Shown here piece by piece: positions 16,297 through 25,555 of a DNA stretch of 64,000 nt. The stretch comes from Nitrososphaerota archaeon. Its GTDB lineage: Archaea > Thermoproteota > Nitrososphaeria > Nitrososphaerales > Nitrosopumilaceae. The stretch covers positions 22,718 through 86,717 of the forward strand of contig JAJPKL010000023.1 in assembly GCA_021323705.1 (NCBI GenBank), given 5' to 3'. The position numbers and the translations under genes were made by a program. Within the stretch, counting starts at the first letter, position 1. Each line of letters begins with the position of its first letter. The notes beneath the pieces were generated by a model. That model was not told where the DNA came from, did not search any database, and saw only the letters and a list, made by a program, of their open reading frames with translations.

Positions 16297-17037
16297 ATGA
16301 AACTTTCTGGAAAAGTAGCCATTGTGACAGGTGGTAGTAGAGGAATAGGAAAGGCAACTGCTAAGATTTTTGCAAAGGAAGGAGCCAAAGTAGTAATTAC
16401 AGCAAAGGACGATAATAGACTCCAATCCGTAGCTAAGGAATTAGGAATAGTTAGTTTTTCTGGGGATATAAGAAAAGAACAGGATGTTGAAAATGTTGTA
16501 GCAAAAACTTTGAATAAATTTAACAAGATAGACATACTAGTAAACAATGCAGGCATATTTCCAGAAGTTAGGCCGTTACATGAAACTTCGGAAGAAAAAT
16601 GGAATGAAGTTATTAATGTGAACTTGACAGGCCAGTTCCGTTTTACAAAAGCAGTTATTCCTCATATGATGAAAAATGGGGGATGCATAGTTAATGTCTC
16701 ATCAGATGCTGGACTCAAATCATTTGAAAATTTTGAAGCAGATTCATATTCTGTAACAAAGGCAGCTCTTATACATCTGACAAAGGCTTTGGCAATAGAG
16801 TATGCCAAGTACAAGATTCGCATAAATTGTGTCTGTCCAGGTATTGTTGAGACGGATATGACAGAACCCTACCTTAGAACAGAAGCAGATAGAGCAATGG
16901 CCATGGCTGAGCACCCCATAGGAAGAATTGGCTCCCCAGAAGACGTTGCAAAGGCTATACTATATTTTGCATCGGAAGACTCTTCGTGGATTACAGGTGC
17001 AATATTGCCTATAGATGGCGGAATGTCAGTAAAGTAA
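16297..17037 (+). CDS. Short-chain dehydrogenase/reductase (FabG-like)
   Basis: A 246-residue classical SDR. TGGSRGIG (11-18) binds the cofactor; NNAG is at 83-86; the catalytic set is S135/S136, Y151 and K155 (SYSVTKAAL). The C-terminal GAILPIDGGMSV is typical of 3-oxoacyl-ACP-reductase-like members. The substrate is unknown. ATG start. Confidence 0.85.
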   Translation: MKLSGKVAIVTGGSRGIGKATAKIFAKEGAKVVITAKDDNRLQSVAKELGIVSFSGDIRKEQDVENVVAKTLNKFNKIDILVNNAGIFPEVRPLHETSEEKWNEVINVNLTGQFRFTKAVIPHMMKNGGCIVNVSSDAGLKSFENFEADSYSVTKAALIHLTKALAIEYAKYKIRINCVCPGIVETDMTEPYLRTEADRAMAMAEHPIGRIGSPEDVAKAILYFASEDSSWITGAILPIDGGMSVK

Positions 17038-17079
17038 ATCAGCCATATCAAATTAATAGAACCTTGCTCACACTATTGT

Positions 17080-17304
17080 GTGGATTCTAAAAGAAAACGC
17101 TCACTTAAGATAATCATTGTGTTAGGCATAGTCTGGTTTGCTGCTGCCTTACCAGTGCCGTTTTTGTGGTCAAATCCCGATCCACAACATCCAGAACAAT
17201 ACAAGACATATCTAGAAATTGCTGCGATAGTTTCCGTTCCCTTCATTGCTATGGGGGTAGTGTGGACACTAAAACCAGAGCTTGCAACAAGGGGCTCTAG
17301 TTAA
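17080..17304 (+). CDS. Small two-helix membrane protein
   Basis: A 74-residue protein. A basic start (DSKRKRSLK) is followed by a hydrophobic helix (about 11-29), a Pro/Gln-rich loop with DPQHPEQ, and a second helix (about 46-63). GTG start. It lies 42 bp behind the SDR on the same strand and overlaps the convergent gene's end by 8 bp. Family not recognised. Confidence 0.6.
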   Translation: MDSKRKRSLKIIIVLGIVWFAAALPVPFLWSNPDPQHPEQYKTYLEIAAIVSVPFIAMGVVWTLKPELATRGSS

Positions 17305-18037
17305 GAAATTCAACTGCGCCATTTCCTTCAGGTGTAATTTTTATCCAACGTGTTCGACCTATTCTTTCAACATCAATGAATTTCCATTCGTTTAAGAGTG
17401 GTTGTATGATGTTTTTGTCAAGACTTGCAAATCTGGCCTGATCAAAGTTTTCTTCTTTTGCTTTGACCACAATTAGTTTTTTCTCTTCTGCAAGTTTTGC
17501 CATTTCCTTTTTTGTTATCTTGCCGCCGTGTTGTTTTATTATCTTTAATGCCTGAATCAAAGCTGGTTTTGGGGTATGAATTTCATATGCTGGGAGTTTC
17601 ACTACTGTTTTGACACCAGAGGAAAGTTGTTCTCCTTTAACGCTCGAGTAGCTTTCAGGCTCGGCATAATAGGGAGTAAGCTTTGTCTTTCCCTGAAACA
17701 TCATGCAGGCCATCATACAGGCGATTGCCTGAATTTTTGAACCAGAAGAACAATTTACAAAAATGTCGTTTCCCTCCTCTTTTTCTACGATTTCCCTGAC
17801 TGATTTTAGTATCTTAAAGAGATCAAATCTATCTGAATATTCTGCATGAACTTCAACCTTCTCCTTTTTGAGTTGCATTCTTATCTTTTCCATGTATCCT
17901 TGCGCCTTGTCTTTTGAGGGGTCGCCATGCATCAGGAGCCATACGCGGTCTGCCTTCATTTGCTTTGCAGGTATGGCAATCCTATCAATTTCAAATCCTA
18001 CTGGAGCAATATGCACTCGAAGGTTTACAATAGTCAT
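17297..18037 (-). CDS. CARF-like Rossmann / winged-helix protein (DUF6293 type)
   Basis: A 246-residue protein from the ATG at 18037; the frame extends upstream to 18112 without a sensible sequence. The N-terminal half (NLRVHIAPVGFEIDRI ... DIFVNCSSGSKIQAIACMMA) has the strand-turn-SSGSK-helix pattern of CARF-type nucleotide sensors. The C-terminal half is a winged helix (QALKIIKQHGGKITKKEMAKLA ... RTRWIKITPEGNGAVEFL). CARF-wHTH proteins sense nucleotide second messengers in CRISPR loci. No CRISPR genes are present, so an independent regulatory role is more likely. A TTATATAT near 18069-18076 may be its TATA box. Confidence 0.7.
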   Translation of the reverse strand: MTIVNLRVHIAPVGFEIDRIAIPAKQMKADRVWLLMHGDPSKDKAQGYMEKIRMQLKKEKVEVHAEYSDRFDLFKILKSVREIVEKEEGNDIFVNCSSGSKIQAIACMMACMMFQGKTKLTPYYAEPESYSSVKGEQLSSGVKTVVKLPAYEIHTPKPALIQALKIIKQHGGKITKKEMAKLAEEKKLIVVKAKEENFDQARFASLDKNIIQPLLNEWKFIDVERIGRTRWIKITPEGNGAVEFLN

Positions 18038-18103
18038 GATATTATGTATAGTTAACATACTAAGGTGATGATATATAATAATTGTTGATTCGCACACATA
18101 ACC

Positions 18104-18181
18104 ATGCAACAAAAATATGAACTAGAGCAAAACGAAGCCTTGTTTTATCCAAAGGTAAAGTCGATCTTCGAAGAGTATTAA
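18104..18181 (+). CDS. Possible 25-residue leaderless microprotein
   Basis: A short frame encoding MQQKYELEQNEALFYP and nine more residues. A TATA-like ATATATAATA lies about 27-33 bases before the ATG. Its stop interlocks with that of the convergent gene (TTAA), as many real genes here do. Too short for domain evidence; a chance frame remains quite possible. Confidence 0.3.
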   Translation: MQQKYELEQNEALFYPKVKSIFEEY

Positions 18182-18720
18182 TTTTTCATCCATTCAGTCT
18201 GTTCTAAAGAATCTATTGACTTGATAAGTTCATCAAGTTTTGTTACAACAGCATTGACTGCACGAAATTCTTCATACATCATTTTTTCTTCTTCCGGTGA
18301 TAATACTTGTTTTTCTGCAATGTTAAAGAATTCATCTTCCTTTTTCATATGATCATCTAGATAGACTGCATAGGCTTTGAGAAATCTTGCAACAGGCTCT
18401 CTTGCATCCTCCCCTTCCTTCCATTTTTGCAAGTGTTTTGAGATGTTGCCTGCAATGCGACGGCTAAACTCATGTTCTATCATAAATGTCCGGATCTCTT
18501 CTTTTAAGGTACCATAACTTCCGACACAGGCAAAATATGCATCTTCTTCTCGTGAATAGTGAATGGCATCGAGAAATTCGAACATTATTGTGATCATTTT
18601 TTCGATATCTTGAAATGGAACGTCCTCCCCCGCATAGAGCTTCGTATAACATTGTACAACTATCTTTTCGAGACGACGAATCTGTCTATGATCATTGCGT
18701 AGTGTTTCAGTGGCGCTCAT
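18178..18720 (-). CDS. Hemerythrin-like HHE-domain protein
   Basis: A 180-residue, four-helix protein with spaced His/Glu metal ligands: LRNDHRQI, IHYSREEDAYF, MIEHEFSRR and YLDDHMKKEDEFF. This is the hemerythrin/HHE di-iron pattern. Roles in the family include oxygen or NO sensing and iron handling; which applies here is unknown. It lies downstream of the phosphoesterase gene on the same strand, with 16 bp between. Confidence 0.8.
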   Translation of the reverse strand: MSATETLRNDHRQIRRLEKIVVQCYTKLYAGEDVPFQDIEKMITIMFEFLDAIHYSREEDAYFACVGSYGTLKEEIRTFMIEHEFSRRIAGNISKHLQKWKEGEDAREPVARFLKAYAVYLDDHMKKEDEFFNIAEKQVLSPEEEKMMYEEFRAVNAVVTKLDELIKSIDSLEQTEWMKN

Positions 18721-18736
18721 TTGGCTTTACCATATG

Positions 18737-19573
18737 TTATGTATGTAAAGAAAATAAAATCACCTTTCTTGGTTCATGTTGAACAATTGCAAAATGTGGA
18801 ACCTCAGAATTTTTTACATAATGTCCTTCAGGACCTGCTATTCCCACTCTGATAAGATAGTTGTTGTCAGAATTGATTTCAATCTCCTTTTTCTCTAGAA
18901 TATGACCTGAAACCTTTTCTCTTATTGGTTTGAGAGCAGGATAAATGCGATGAATGATGCCATCTTGCATTATGGCCTCTTCCTGGTGCTGATGACCGCA
19001 AAAGATGATATGATTCTCTACATGCCTTTTAGCCTCTTCAAAAGCAGAAGAAGCCCTATAGTGGTAGCCAGCATAGGTAAAGAAATCAAATTCTTCTTCT
19101 GTCAGCCTCTGCCAAGACCTTTGGTACAACCATGCCTCATCCCGTACATTTTGTGGCATGATTTTCCTAGGATCAAGAGGGCCTCCGTGTACGCAGAAAA
19201 GATTGTATTTTTTATCAATAAATTCTTGATTTCCAAAAGTACCGTCGCTATTTTCTTTAAAAAAAGAGATATCGTCTCTAGTTAGTTTTGCGTGAGCATC
19301 CATAGATTCAAGTGAGCATGCACTGACTAGGCGGTTATACAGGAAACCCTCGTCGTGGTTGCCCATAACTGAATAAAAAGGATAATTTTCTTGAAGTGCT
19401 TTTAGTCTGGAAAGAACCTCTCTCGGGTGGGTTCCTCGCTCTAAGACATCACCCAGATTTATTACTCGAGAGAACTCGCCGTATCTCTTTTTGAATTCTT
19501 GACTAGAAACCATTCCCAGGATGGCATCCAAGGCATCAATGTCTGCGTGAATGTCAGAAAAAACTAAGTCCAA
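18737..19573 (-). CDS. Calcineurin-like metallophosphoesterase
   Basis: A 278-residue protein with the five metallophosphoesterase motifs: SDIHAD (6-11), NLGDVLERG, VMGNHDEG, FCVHGGP and FCGHQHQ. These bind two metal ions. The family hydrolyses phosphomonoesters or diesters, from protein phosphates to dinucleoside polyphosphates; the substrate is not evident. Start ATG at 19573. Confidence 0.85.
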   Translation of the reverse strand: MDLVFSDIHADIDALDAILGMVSSQEFKKRYGEFSRVINLGDVLERGTHPREVLSRLKALQENYPFYSVMGNHDEGFLYNRLVSACSLESMDAHAKLTRDDISFFKENSDGTFGNQEFIDKKYNLFCVHGGPLDPRKIMPQNVRDEAWLYQRSWQRLTEEEFDFFTYAGYHYRASSAFEEAKRHVENHIIFCGHQHQEEAIMQDGIIHRIYPALKPIREKVSGHILEKKEIEINSDNNYLIRVGIAGPEGHYVKNSEVPHFAIVQHEPRKVILFSLHT

Positions 19574-19594
19574 TAGACTAATTTGGAATCTATC

Positions 19595-20707
19595 CTAATT
19601 TGTAACTTTTCTTGTATGTCTTACCACAAAAAGGCTTCCGCCTATAGCAGAAGCCGCACCCACAGATGCAATGATTGTAATCATGGCCCACAAGTTATTT
19701 TGTTGATTTTGGATTGTTGTTGTGATGGCTCTTTGGGGGGTTGGAGGGGTCTGCTGGGATGACAAATCTACTTTATATGGTGTAAGAGATTCTGCGGTTT
19801 GTTCTTCTGTGACTGGCTTTGTTTGTTGTATTGATTGTGTTGATGGCGGTGGTATTGATTGTGGCGACTGCTGAGCTGATTGAGAATTGAACTGCTGAGA
19901 TGCCTTTTGTATCCCTCCCTGAATTTGTTGCATCTCATCTGGAACTGGGGCGCCCATCTGGTGCGGGAGCTTACCAATGGTTGCCAACGCCTGCCTTATT
20001 TGCTCTGAATTCCATCCAGTGCCGATAATTTGCTGTAAAAAACAGATTCGCTTATCTGTCCATTTTGATATGCTTGTATGATTGAATTACCGTTGTCAGC
20101 TTCTTGTGGTGCGGATGGTGAGGAACCTGGTGTGACTGTAAATTGTACTGTTTTTACAATATAGTTTATCTGTGGTGCATTTTCTTCAGCCCAGCCAAAT
20201 TTGATCTCATACGTACCGATAGGTTGGTCTTTTGTGTTACATAACGTAGAATATCTTTCTACGGTTTTGCCATTTACTACAACATCACATACGGAATTTT
20301 CAAAACCATTAAGATAAACTGGATTGGGATTTGTTGTACTATAATGAAAAGGTAATGATTCTATCTGCAAAATCATGATTTACTGCTTCACCATGAGTGT
20401 AAATTGGAAAACAGTCTCCTCCTCCACATTGGCTTTGTGGAGTGACTCCAAACGATTGTGAGAATGGCAGATAAATGTAAAGATCAGGGTATGGGTAGGA
20501 CTCCTTTGAAATGTCTGGAATGTTCGATACTGTGATGGTTATTTGAGTTCCAGGCGGACCAGATGTTGGCGATATGGTAACTTGTGGGCTTCTCAGAGTG
20601 CTTAGATCTGATGTTGCATAAACAGAATTGAGAAGTGGTAGAACCATTACACCCATCAATGCAAAAATGGTTAGCCTTCTCAATTCTAAAGAAAAATTTT
20701 GCACCAT
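19595..20707 (-). pseudogene. Secreted membrane-anchored protein gene with two compensating one-base shifts
   Basis: Three partial frames form one protein. Frame 1 (20707 to about 20350) gives a signal peptide (LTIFALMGVMVLPLLNSVYA) and a beta domain with SPTSGPPGTQITIT. A shift at AAAA 20347-20350 leads to a second frame (FHYSTTNPNPVYLNG ... QISESVF). A shift at AAAAAA 20037-20042 returns to frame 1 (LQQIIGTGWNSEQIRQAL ... Gln/Pro-rich linker ... TM helix ... RHTRKVTN). One extra base at the first run and one missing at the second would explain it. The joined product would be about 370 residues. Homopolymer read error is as likely as real decay. Confidence 0.75.
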
Positions 20708-20777
20708 AACTAATAAGACTTGGGAAGAAATTATCAGCGAGAATCTTCTATACGAAACCGCAAGAGTTTTAGATTTT

Positions 20778-21704
20778 TTATACATCACTTTCTATCTTTA
20801 GGATAGAATTTTTTGGAACCTGCAAATCTCGGAATGTATCTGGGTTGATTATCTTTGCCAAGATTTCAAGTCCAGTTATAGTTCTTGGACCTGGTTTGCT
20901 AAAGTACTCATTTGCGTTTACTGCATAAACTTGGCTTTGTTTTACTGATCTGAGCGATTTCCATTTTTCCTTGTCTGCAATTCTGTCATATTCCTGAAGT
21001 GTGCGATTTATATCAAAACCACACGGCATAAGCACAATTATGTCTGGATCAAACTTGACTACCTCATCAAGATCCATTCTTCTTGATTGCTCACCTGTGA
21101 CACTAATGCCGTTTATTCCTCCTGCAATCTCTACCATTTGTGGAACCCAGTGACCTGCAGTAAATAGCGGATCAAGCCACTCTATGCAGAGAACTTTAGG
21201 TCGTGCACCTTTAGAAATATGTTGAATGGTTTTGATTCTGGCCCTCAGGTCAGACACAAAGCTTTGTGCTTTGCTTATCTTTCCAACCTTTCTTCCAATC
21301 TCAGATATATTGTCAAGTATATCATCTAAATTCTTTGGGTCTAAGATTAGAACTTCGGGTTTATCTTTAAGCAGCGCAACCGCTTTGTTAATTTCCTTGG
21401 TAAAAGGTGAACAAACTTCACAAATTCCTTGTGCTACTATGAGATTTGGATTTGCGTTTTTTAGTACTTTCTCATCTAGAACATAAATGTCCCGTCCTGT
21501 CTTCATTAGATCTACCACTTTGTTGTCTATTTCTTGGCTTGTCATTTTTTGAGGATTAAAGACGGAATGGATCACTTTTGGCTTGCTTTTTGTGTCTGAC
21601 GGATAATTACATTCATGCGTAACTGCTAACACTCTATCTCCCACTCCAAGTTCGTATAGTATTTCGGTAGCACTCGGAAGAAAAGAAACTATGCGTTGTT
21701 CCAT
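20778..21704 (-). CDS. BtuF-like cobalamin/metallophore-binding protein
   Basis: About 308 residues from the ATG at 21704. QRIVSFLPSATEILYELGVGDRVLAVTHECNYP is the typical opening of BtuF/FecB-type binding proteins, followed by a two-lobed fold with a long linking helix. No signal peptide or lipobox is visible, so it may be cytoplasmic, as for several archaeal relatives, or a cobalamin-handling protein. No ABC permease or ATPase lies beside it. The cobalamin theme fits cbiE at 54 kb but is not linked to it by position. Confidence 0.75.
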   Translation of the reverse strand: MEQRIVSFLPSATEILYELGVGDRVLAVTHECNYPSDTKSKPKVIHSVFNPQKMTSQEIDNKVVDLMKTGRDIYVLDEKVLKNANPNLIVAQGICEVCSPFTKEINKAVALLKDKPEVLILDPKNLDDILDNISEIGRKVGKISKAQSFVSDLRARIKTIQHISKGARPKVLCIEWLDPLFTAGHWVPQMVEIAGGINGISVTGEQSRRMDLDEVVKFDPDIIVLMPCGFDINRTLQEYDRIADKEKWKSLRSVKQSQVYAVNANEYFSKPGPRTITGLEILAKIINPDTFRDLQVPKNSILKIESDV

Positions 21705-21792
21705 CCTCATTTATGTTGTCGATGGCTTCTTTAAAGATACTTGAAATTGCCAAATCCTATTTCCTCAAAACTTAAGAATAGCCCTTTGCTCG

Positions 21793-22677
21793 ATGAGTCT
21801 GTTGGCTAGCTTTACGGTTATTGGTGGAACATCATCTGAGAGTCTTGCAAGAAAGATTGCGTCAAGATTAAGATCAAAATATATCGGATGTGAACTTCGA
21901 GTTTTTCCAGATGGTGAGAGTAAACTTACTCTCAAGGCAAAACCTAGTGGCAAAATAATTGTAGTACATTCTGTGTATCCCCCCGTTGATACTAATCTAG
22001 TTCGTGCTTTAGCTCTTGTTTCCCAAGCAAGAAGATATTCTTCCCAAGTGTCTGCGGTAATACCGTATATGGGTTATGCAAGACAGGACAGAGAATTTTT
22101 ACCAAGTGAGGTAGTTACCATGTCTCTTGTTGCAAAGCTGTTCAAGGCTGCAGGAGCAAGAAAAATTGTAGTGGTCGATATTCATAGTATGATAGCATTA
22201 AAGCACTTTACAATTCCTGCAAAAAATGTCAGTGCTATAGAGGAACTTGTAAAACATTTCAAAAAATCGTCTCTCAAAGATCCTCTTGTGGTATCACCTG
22301 ACATGGGTGGCATTAAGCGAGCAAAAAACTTTGCAAGTCTCTTAGGTGTGGACTATATCGCATTGGAAAAACACAGAGACAGAAAGACTGGCGAGGTCTC
22401 AATAAAATCTTCAGAACATCGCGAGGTAAGGGGAAGGGACCTCATCTTGGTTGACGACATGATATCTACTGGAGGTAGTATAGTAAAGGCTGCAGAGTTT
22501 TTGAAGAAACAAAAGTGCGGTAGGATCTATGCATCGTGCACCCACGCACTTTTAATTGGTGATGCAGAAAAGCGAATCAGAAAAGCTGGAGTTACAAAAA
22601 TAATTTCCACAAATACCATCCCTGGCAGAACAAGCATCATCGATGTATCACCTGTAATAGTCAAGGCAATTAGTTGA
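21793..22677 (+). CDS. prs: Ribose-phosphate pyrophosphokinase
   Basis: A 294-residue PRPP synthetase. FPDGESKLTL, GYARQDREFLPSEVVTMSLVAKL, VVDIHS and the PRPP-binding loop DLILVDDMISTGGS (about 216-229) are all present. It makes PRPP from ribose 5-phosphate and ATP for nucleotide and histidine synthesis. First gene of a tight same-strand run (prs, tRNA methyltransferase, RNase Z, sirtuin) joined by abutting or overlapping codons. Confidence 0.93.
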   Translation: MSLLASFTVIGGTSSESLARKIASRLRSKYIGCELRVFPDGESKLTLKAKPSGKIIVVHSVYPPVDTNLVRALALVSQARRYSSQVSAVIPYMGYARQDREFLPSEVVTMSLVAKLFKAAGARKIVVVDIHSMIALKHFTIPAKNVSAIEELVKHFKKSSLKDPLVVSPDMGGIKRAKNFASLLGVDYIALEKHRDRKTGEVSIKSSEHREVRGRDLILVDDMISTGGSIVKAAEFLKKQKCGRIYASCTHALLIGDAEKRIRKAGVTKIISTNTIPGRTSIIDVSPVIVKAIS

Positions 22678-23613
22678 ATGCCGCATAATTTCTTTGTGTT
22701 ATCTGGTGAACATCTAGAGCTTGCCCAAGACGAAGTTGTTTCGATTTCAAAAATCTATGATCAGTATACTGAACACGAATCAGAATCAAGACTGGTTATA
22801 ACAAAATCTACTGTACCATTTGAGAAGATAGCTGGGAGAGCTGCTTTTGTAAGAATTGCCGGAAATATTTCAGGTACATTTGATGATATATCAGAGATCG
22901 AATTGCATGTCCCAAGACCTGATGCATTTGCTTGCAGGACAATCAATCTTTCTTCAAAGAAGATAGACGGTGTTACTTTGGAAAGAGAAGTTGGTCCCAT
23001 ACTCAAGAAAAGTTGGGGCGCCAGAGTATCTCTTTCCAGCCCCTCTCTTACAATATACCTTATCCTAACAGATACTAAGAGATACGTGGGCTATTCAGAC
23101 ATGATACTTGAGCCGAAGAGGCCGGAGAAGATATTCAAGTATCCACATGAACTAGAATGGAAGCTTGCAAGATGCATGGTCAATCTATCAGGCTTGAGGG
23201 AAGGCAAGACGCTCTGTGATCCATTTTGTGGGACAGGCACCATTTTGCTTGAGGCAGAATCTATTGGAATACGCTCTATTGGAATAGATTTTGATGAAAA
23301 AATGTGTTATATCTCAGAGAAAAACCTGTCACAAAATGGATATGAATCAAGAGTTATCAATTCTACTTTTGATTATATACAAAAGATCAAGGACGATGTT
23401 GATGCAGTAGTTACTGATGTTCCATACGGTTCTGCTTCAAGATCATCTGTAGCTCCAAAAAAGCTAATCCAAGATTTTATTTCAATACTGCCAAAGAAGA
23501 TGAAATTGGTCATGGTATACAAAAAAGGAATCGATCTTGATTATCTTGACAAAGCAAAGAAATACGAGGTCTACAGACATAAGAGTCTCACAAGGGTGAT
23601 TGCAGTAAGATGA
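22678..23613 (+). CDS. tRNA (guanine10-N2)-methyltransferase, Trm11-like
   Basis: A 311-residue methyltransferase. The N-terminal part ([17 protein letters not shown] ... VRIAGNISG) corresponds to a THUMP-type RNA-binding domain. The SAM site is [19 protein letters not shown] (about 180-198), and the catalytic motif is DVPYG, a variant of DPPYG. These are the marks of archaeal Trm-G10 enzymes that methylate N2 of G10 in tRNA. The ATG follows directly after the prs stop. Confidence 0.85.
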   Translation: MPHNFFVLSGEHLELAQDEVVSISKIYDQYTEHESESRLVITKSTVPFEKIAGRAAFVRIAGNISGTFDDISEIELHVPRPDAFACRTINLSSKKIDGVTLEREVGPILKKSWGARVSLSSPSLTIYLILTDTKRYVGYSDMILEPKRPEKIFKYPHELEWKLARCMVNLSGLREGKTLCDPFCGTGTILLEAESIGIRSIGIDFDEKMCYISEKNLSQNGYESRVINSTFDYIQKIKDDVDAVVTDVPYGSASRSSVAPKKLIQDFISILPKKMKLVMVYKKGIDLDYLDKAKKYEVYRHKSLTRVIAVR

Positions 23614-24509
23614 AATTGGTGTTTTTAGGAACGTCAGCGGCCCAGCCAACTGTAGAACGGGGTATGACGTGCATCTGTCTTGTATTGGACAAGGAAATAC
23701 TCATGTTTGATGCAGGTGAGGGGGCTCAGATTGCATTCCAAAAGGCCAAGCTTGGTTGGAACAAAAAGATCAAGATCTTTGTTACCCACCTGCATGGGGA
23801 CCACTGCGTCGGAATACTGGGTTTGCTGCAGACAATGTCGTTGCAAAACAGGACAGAATCAGTTGACATCTTTGGTCCCCAAGGAATTGACGAATTCCTC
23901 GCAGCAAACCTCAAGATACTAAACTTTGGTCTTACTTTCCCTGTTAGAATAATGAAGGTAAAGGAAGGCCTAGTCTATGATGATACTGCATATACGATTC
24001 ATGTCTGCGAAGCAGAGCATTCCATTCCAGCCTATTCTTACCTCTTTATTGAAAAAGACAAGCCAGGCAAGTTCTATCCCGAAAAGGCAAAAAAACTAGG
24101 TGTTCCCGAAGGGAAACTTTGGCACGAACTCCAACAAGGCAAGGAGGTAAATGTGGGAGACAAGACAGTAAACCCCTCAGATGTAATGGGCGAGAAAAGA
24201 AAGGGAAGAAGGATAGGCATATCGGGGGATACAAGACCTACAACAAAGCTTGAAGAATTTTTCAAGGGGTGTGACTATATCACCTTTGATTCGACATATT
24301 CTGATGTATTGCAAGACAAAGCAAAGGAAAATTTTCATTCAACATCAGTTGAAGCTGCAAAGCTTGCAAAAAAGGCCCAAGTGTCAAATCTTATTTTGAC
24401 ACATTTTTCGGCAAGATATGAAGATGCAGAAGAACTGGTTAAAGAGGCAAAGTCAATACATGGTTCAGTAATTGCTGCAAAAGATCTACTAGAAATTGAG
24501 ATCAAGTGA
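23610..24509 (+). CDS. rnz: Ribonuclease Z (tRNA 3-prime endonuclease)
   Basis: A 299-residue metallo-beta-lactamase-fold enzyme. The zinc motif THLHGDHC has H60, H62, D64 and H65. GISGDTRPT and [10 protein letters not shown] supply the remaining ligands. It removes 3-prime trailers from tRNA precursors. Its ATG overlaps the methyltransferase stop (ATGA). Length and motifs match the short RNase Z form. Confidence 0.93.
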   Translation: MKLVFLGTSAAQPTVERGMTCICLVLDKEILMFDAGEGAQIAFQKAKLGWNKKIKIFVTHLHGDHCVGILGLLQTMSLQNRTESVDIFGPQGIDEFLAANLKILNFGLTFPVRIMKVKEGLVYDDTAYTIHVCEAEHSIPAYSYLFIEKDKPGKFYPEKAKKLGVPEGKLWHELQQGKEVNVGDKTVNPSDVMGEKRKGRRIGISGDTRPTTKLEEFFKGCDYITFDSTYSDVLQDKAKENFHSTSVEAAKLAKKAQVSNLILTHFSARYEDAEELVKEAKSIHGSVIAAKDLLEIEIK

Positions 24510-24510
24510 A

Positions 24511-25233
24511 ATGTTTGAATCTCTTGCTGATAAATTAAAAGATTCAAAAAACATAGTTTTTGTTACAGGTGCTGGAATATCGCAGAAAAGTGGAATTCCA
24601 ACCTTTCGAGGAAAAGACGGCCTGTGGAGAAAGTATGATGCAATGAAGCTAGCAACAGTAGATGCATTTTATGAAAACCCAAAACTCATCTGGGAGTGGT
24701 ATGAGGAAAGGCGACGTAATATCATTGCAGCAAAACCAAATGCAGGTCACCTTGCAATAGCAGAGCTTGAAAAATTCAAGACTGTTCATGTACTGACACA
24801 GAATATTGATGGCTTACACCAAAGAGCTGGAAGCACCAAAGTCTATGAGCTTCACGGAAGCATCATTACAATCAAGTGCACATGGTGCGATTTCAAAGAT
24901 GCCATAACATCGAGCTTTTCAGAGCTTCCTCCAATTTGCAAGTGCAAAAATATTTTACGACCAGATGCAGTATGGTTTGGAGAGCCTCTTCCACAGGACA
25001 TATGGCAGACAGCAATACAGCAAGCAAGTTCCTGTGATGTAATGGTAATGGTTGGAACATCTCTTGCCGTATCACCTGCAAACCTCTTGCCGGTATATGC
25101 AAAACAGAATGGAGCAATCCTAATTGAAGTAAATCCAGAAGAAACTATGATGTCTGCAAACGTGGACCTTTCAATTCGTTCCTCTGCAGCAAGGGCTCTC
25201 CCCGAGCTCTTATCAGTATTTCAGAGACAATAA
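24511..25233 (+). CDS. Sir2-family NAD-dependent protein deacylase
   Basis: A 240-residue sirtuin from the ATG at 24511, one base after the RNase Z stop; an in-frame TTG at 24496 is less likely. GAGISQKSGIPTFRG binds NAD; QNIDGLHQRAG and catalytic His in ELHGSI follow. Zinc cysteines are in CTWC and CKC, and the substrate loop is VWFGEPLP. It removes acyl groups from lysines; Alba-type chromatin proteins and enzymes are likely targets by analogy. Confidence 0.92.
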   Translation: MFESLADKLKDSKNIVFVTGAGISQKSGIPTFRGKDGLWRKYDAMKLATVDAFYENPKLIWEWYEERRRNIIAAKPNAGHLAIAELEKFKTVHVLTQNIDGLHQRAGSTKVYELHGSIITIKCTWCDFKDAITSSFSELPPICKCKNILRPDAVWFGEPLPQDIWQTAIQQASSCDVMVMVGTSLAVSPANLLPVYAKQNGAILIEVNPEETMMSANVDLSIRSSAARALPELLSVFQRQ

Positions 25234-25397
25234 TACAAATTATTCAAAGAATTGGATAATGTTTTCATTGAATTGTTGTTGTGAAATAAAGAATTATTGA
25301 AAAAATAGAAATTATTTGTGATAATTATGATATATTGTTAAATATCATGAAAACATACAATAATCAATGATAAAATACGCAAATTCTGGTGACTGAA

Positions 25398-25503
25398 TTT
25401 GCGTGGCTCTGCGAAAAAGAGTACATGGTAGAACGCACAAAGGTGCGTGAGTGGCAAGAGAATGCTTTTGCCTATACAGAGCCACGCCGTTACACCTTTT
25501 CTT
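25398..25503 (+). ncRNA. Small structured RNA candidate with 11-bp closing stem
   Basis: GCGTGGCTCTG 25401-25411 pairs perfectly with CAGAGCCACGC 25477-25487. Inside, ACGCAC/GTGCGT (25433-25438, 25443-25448) forms a tetraloop hairpin, and GGCAA/TTGCC (25453-25457, 25468-25472) a second one. A TATA-like ATAAAATA near 25369-25376 sits about 25 bases before the stem. A T-rich end follows at 25497-25503. ACA at 25492-25494 follows the stem by a few bases, as in archaeal H/ACA guides. The rest of 25234-25555 is AT-rich with no gene seen. Confidence 0.6.
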
Positions 25504-25555
25504 AAAGTCCTACCAGAAAACAGGAAGGGCCTATTTTTTGGCAACACAATTTTTG

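Noticed and set aside
18104..19573. CARF-like protein, hemerythrin-like protein and phosphoesterase as one defence island
   Set aside because: They lie in the same direction, but families and spacing give no sign of a joint system; no nuclease or effector is present.
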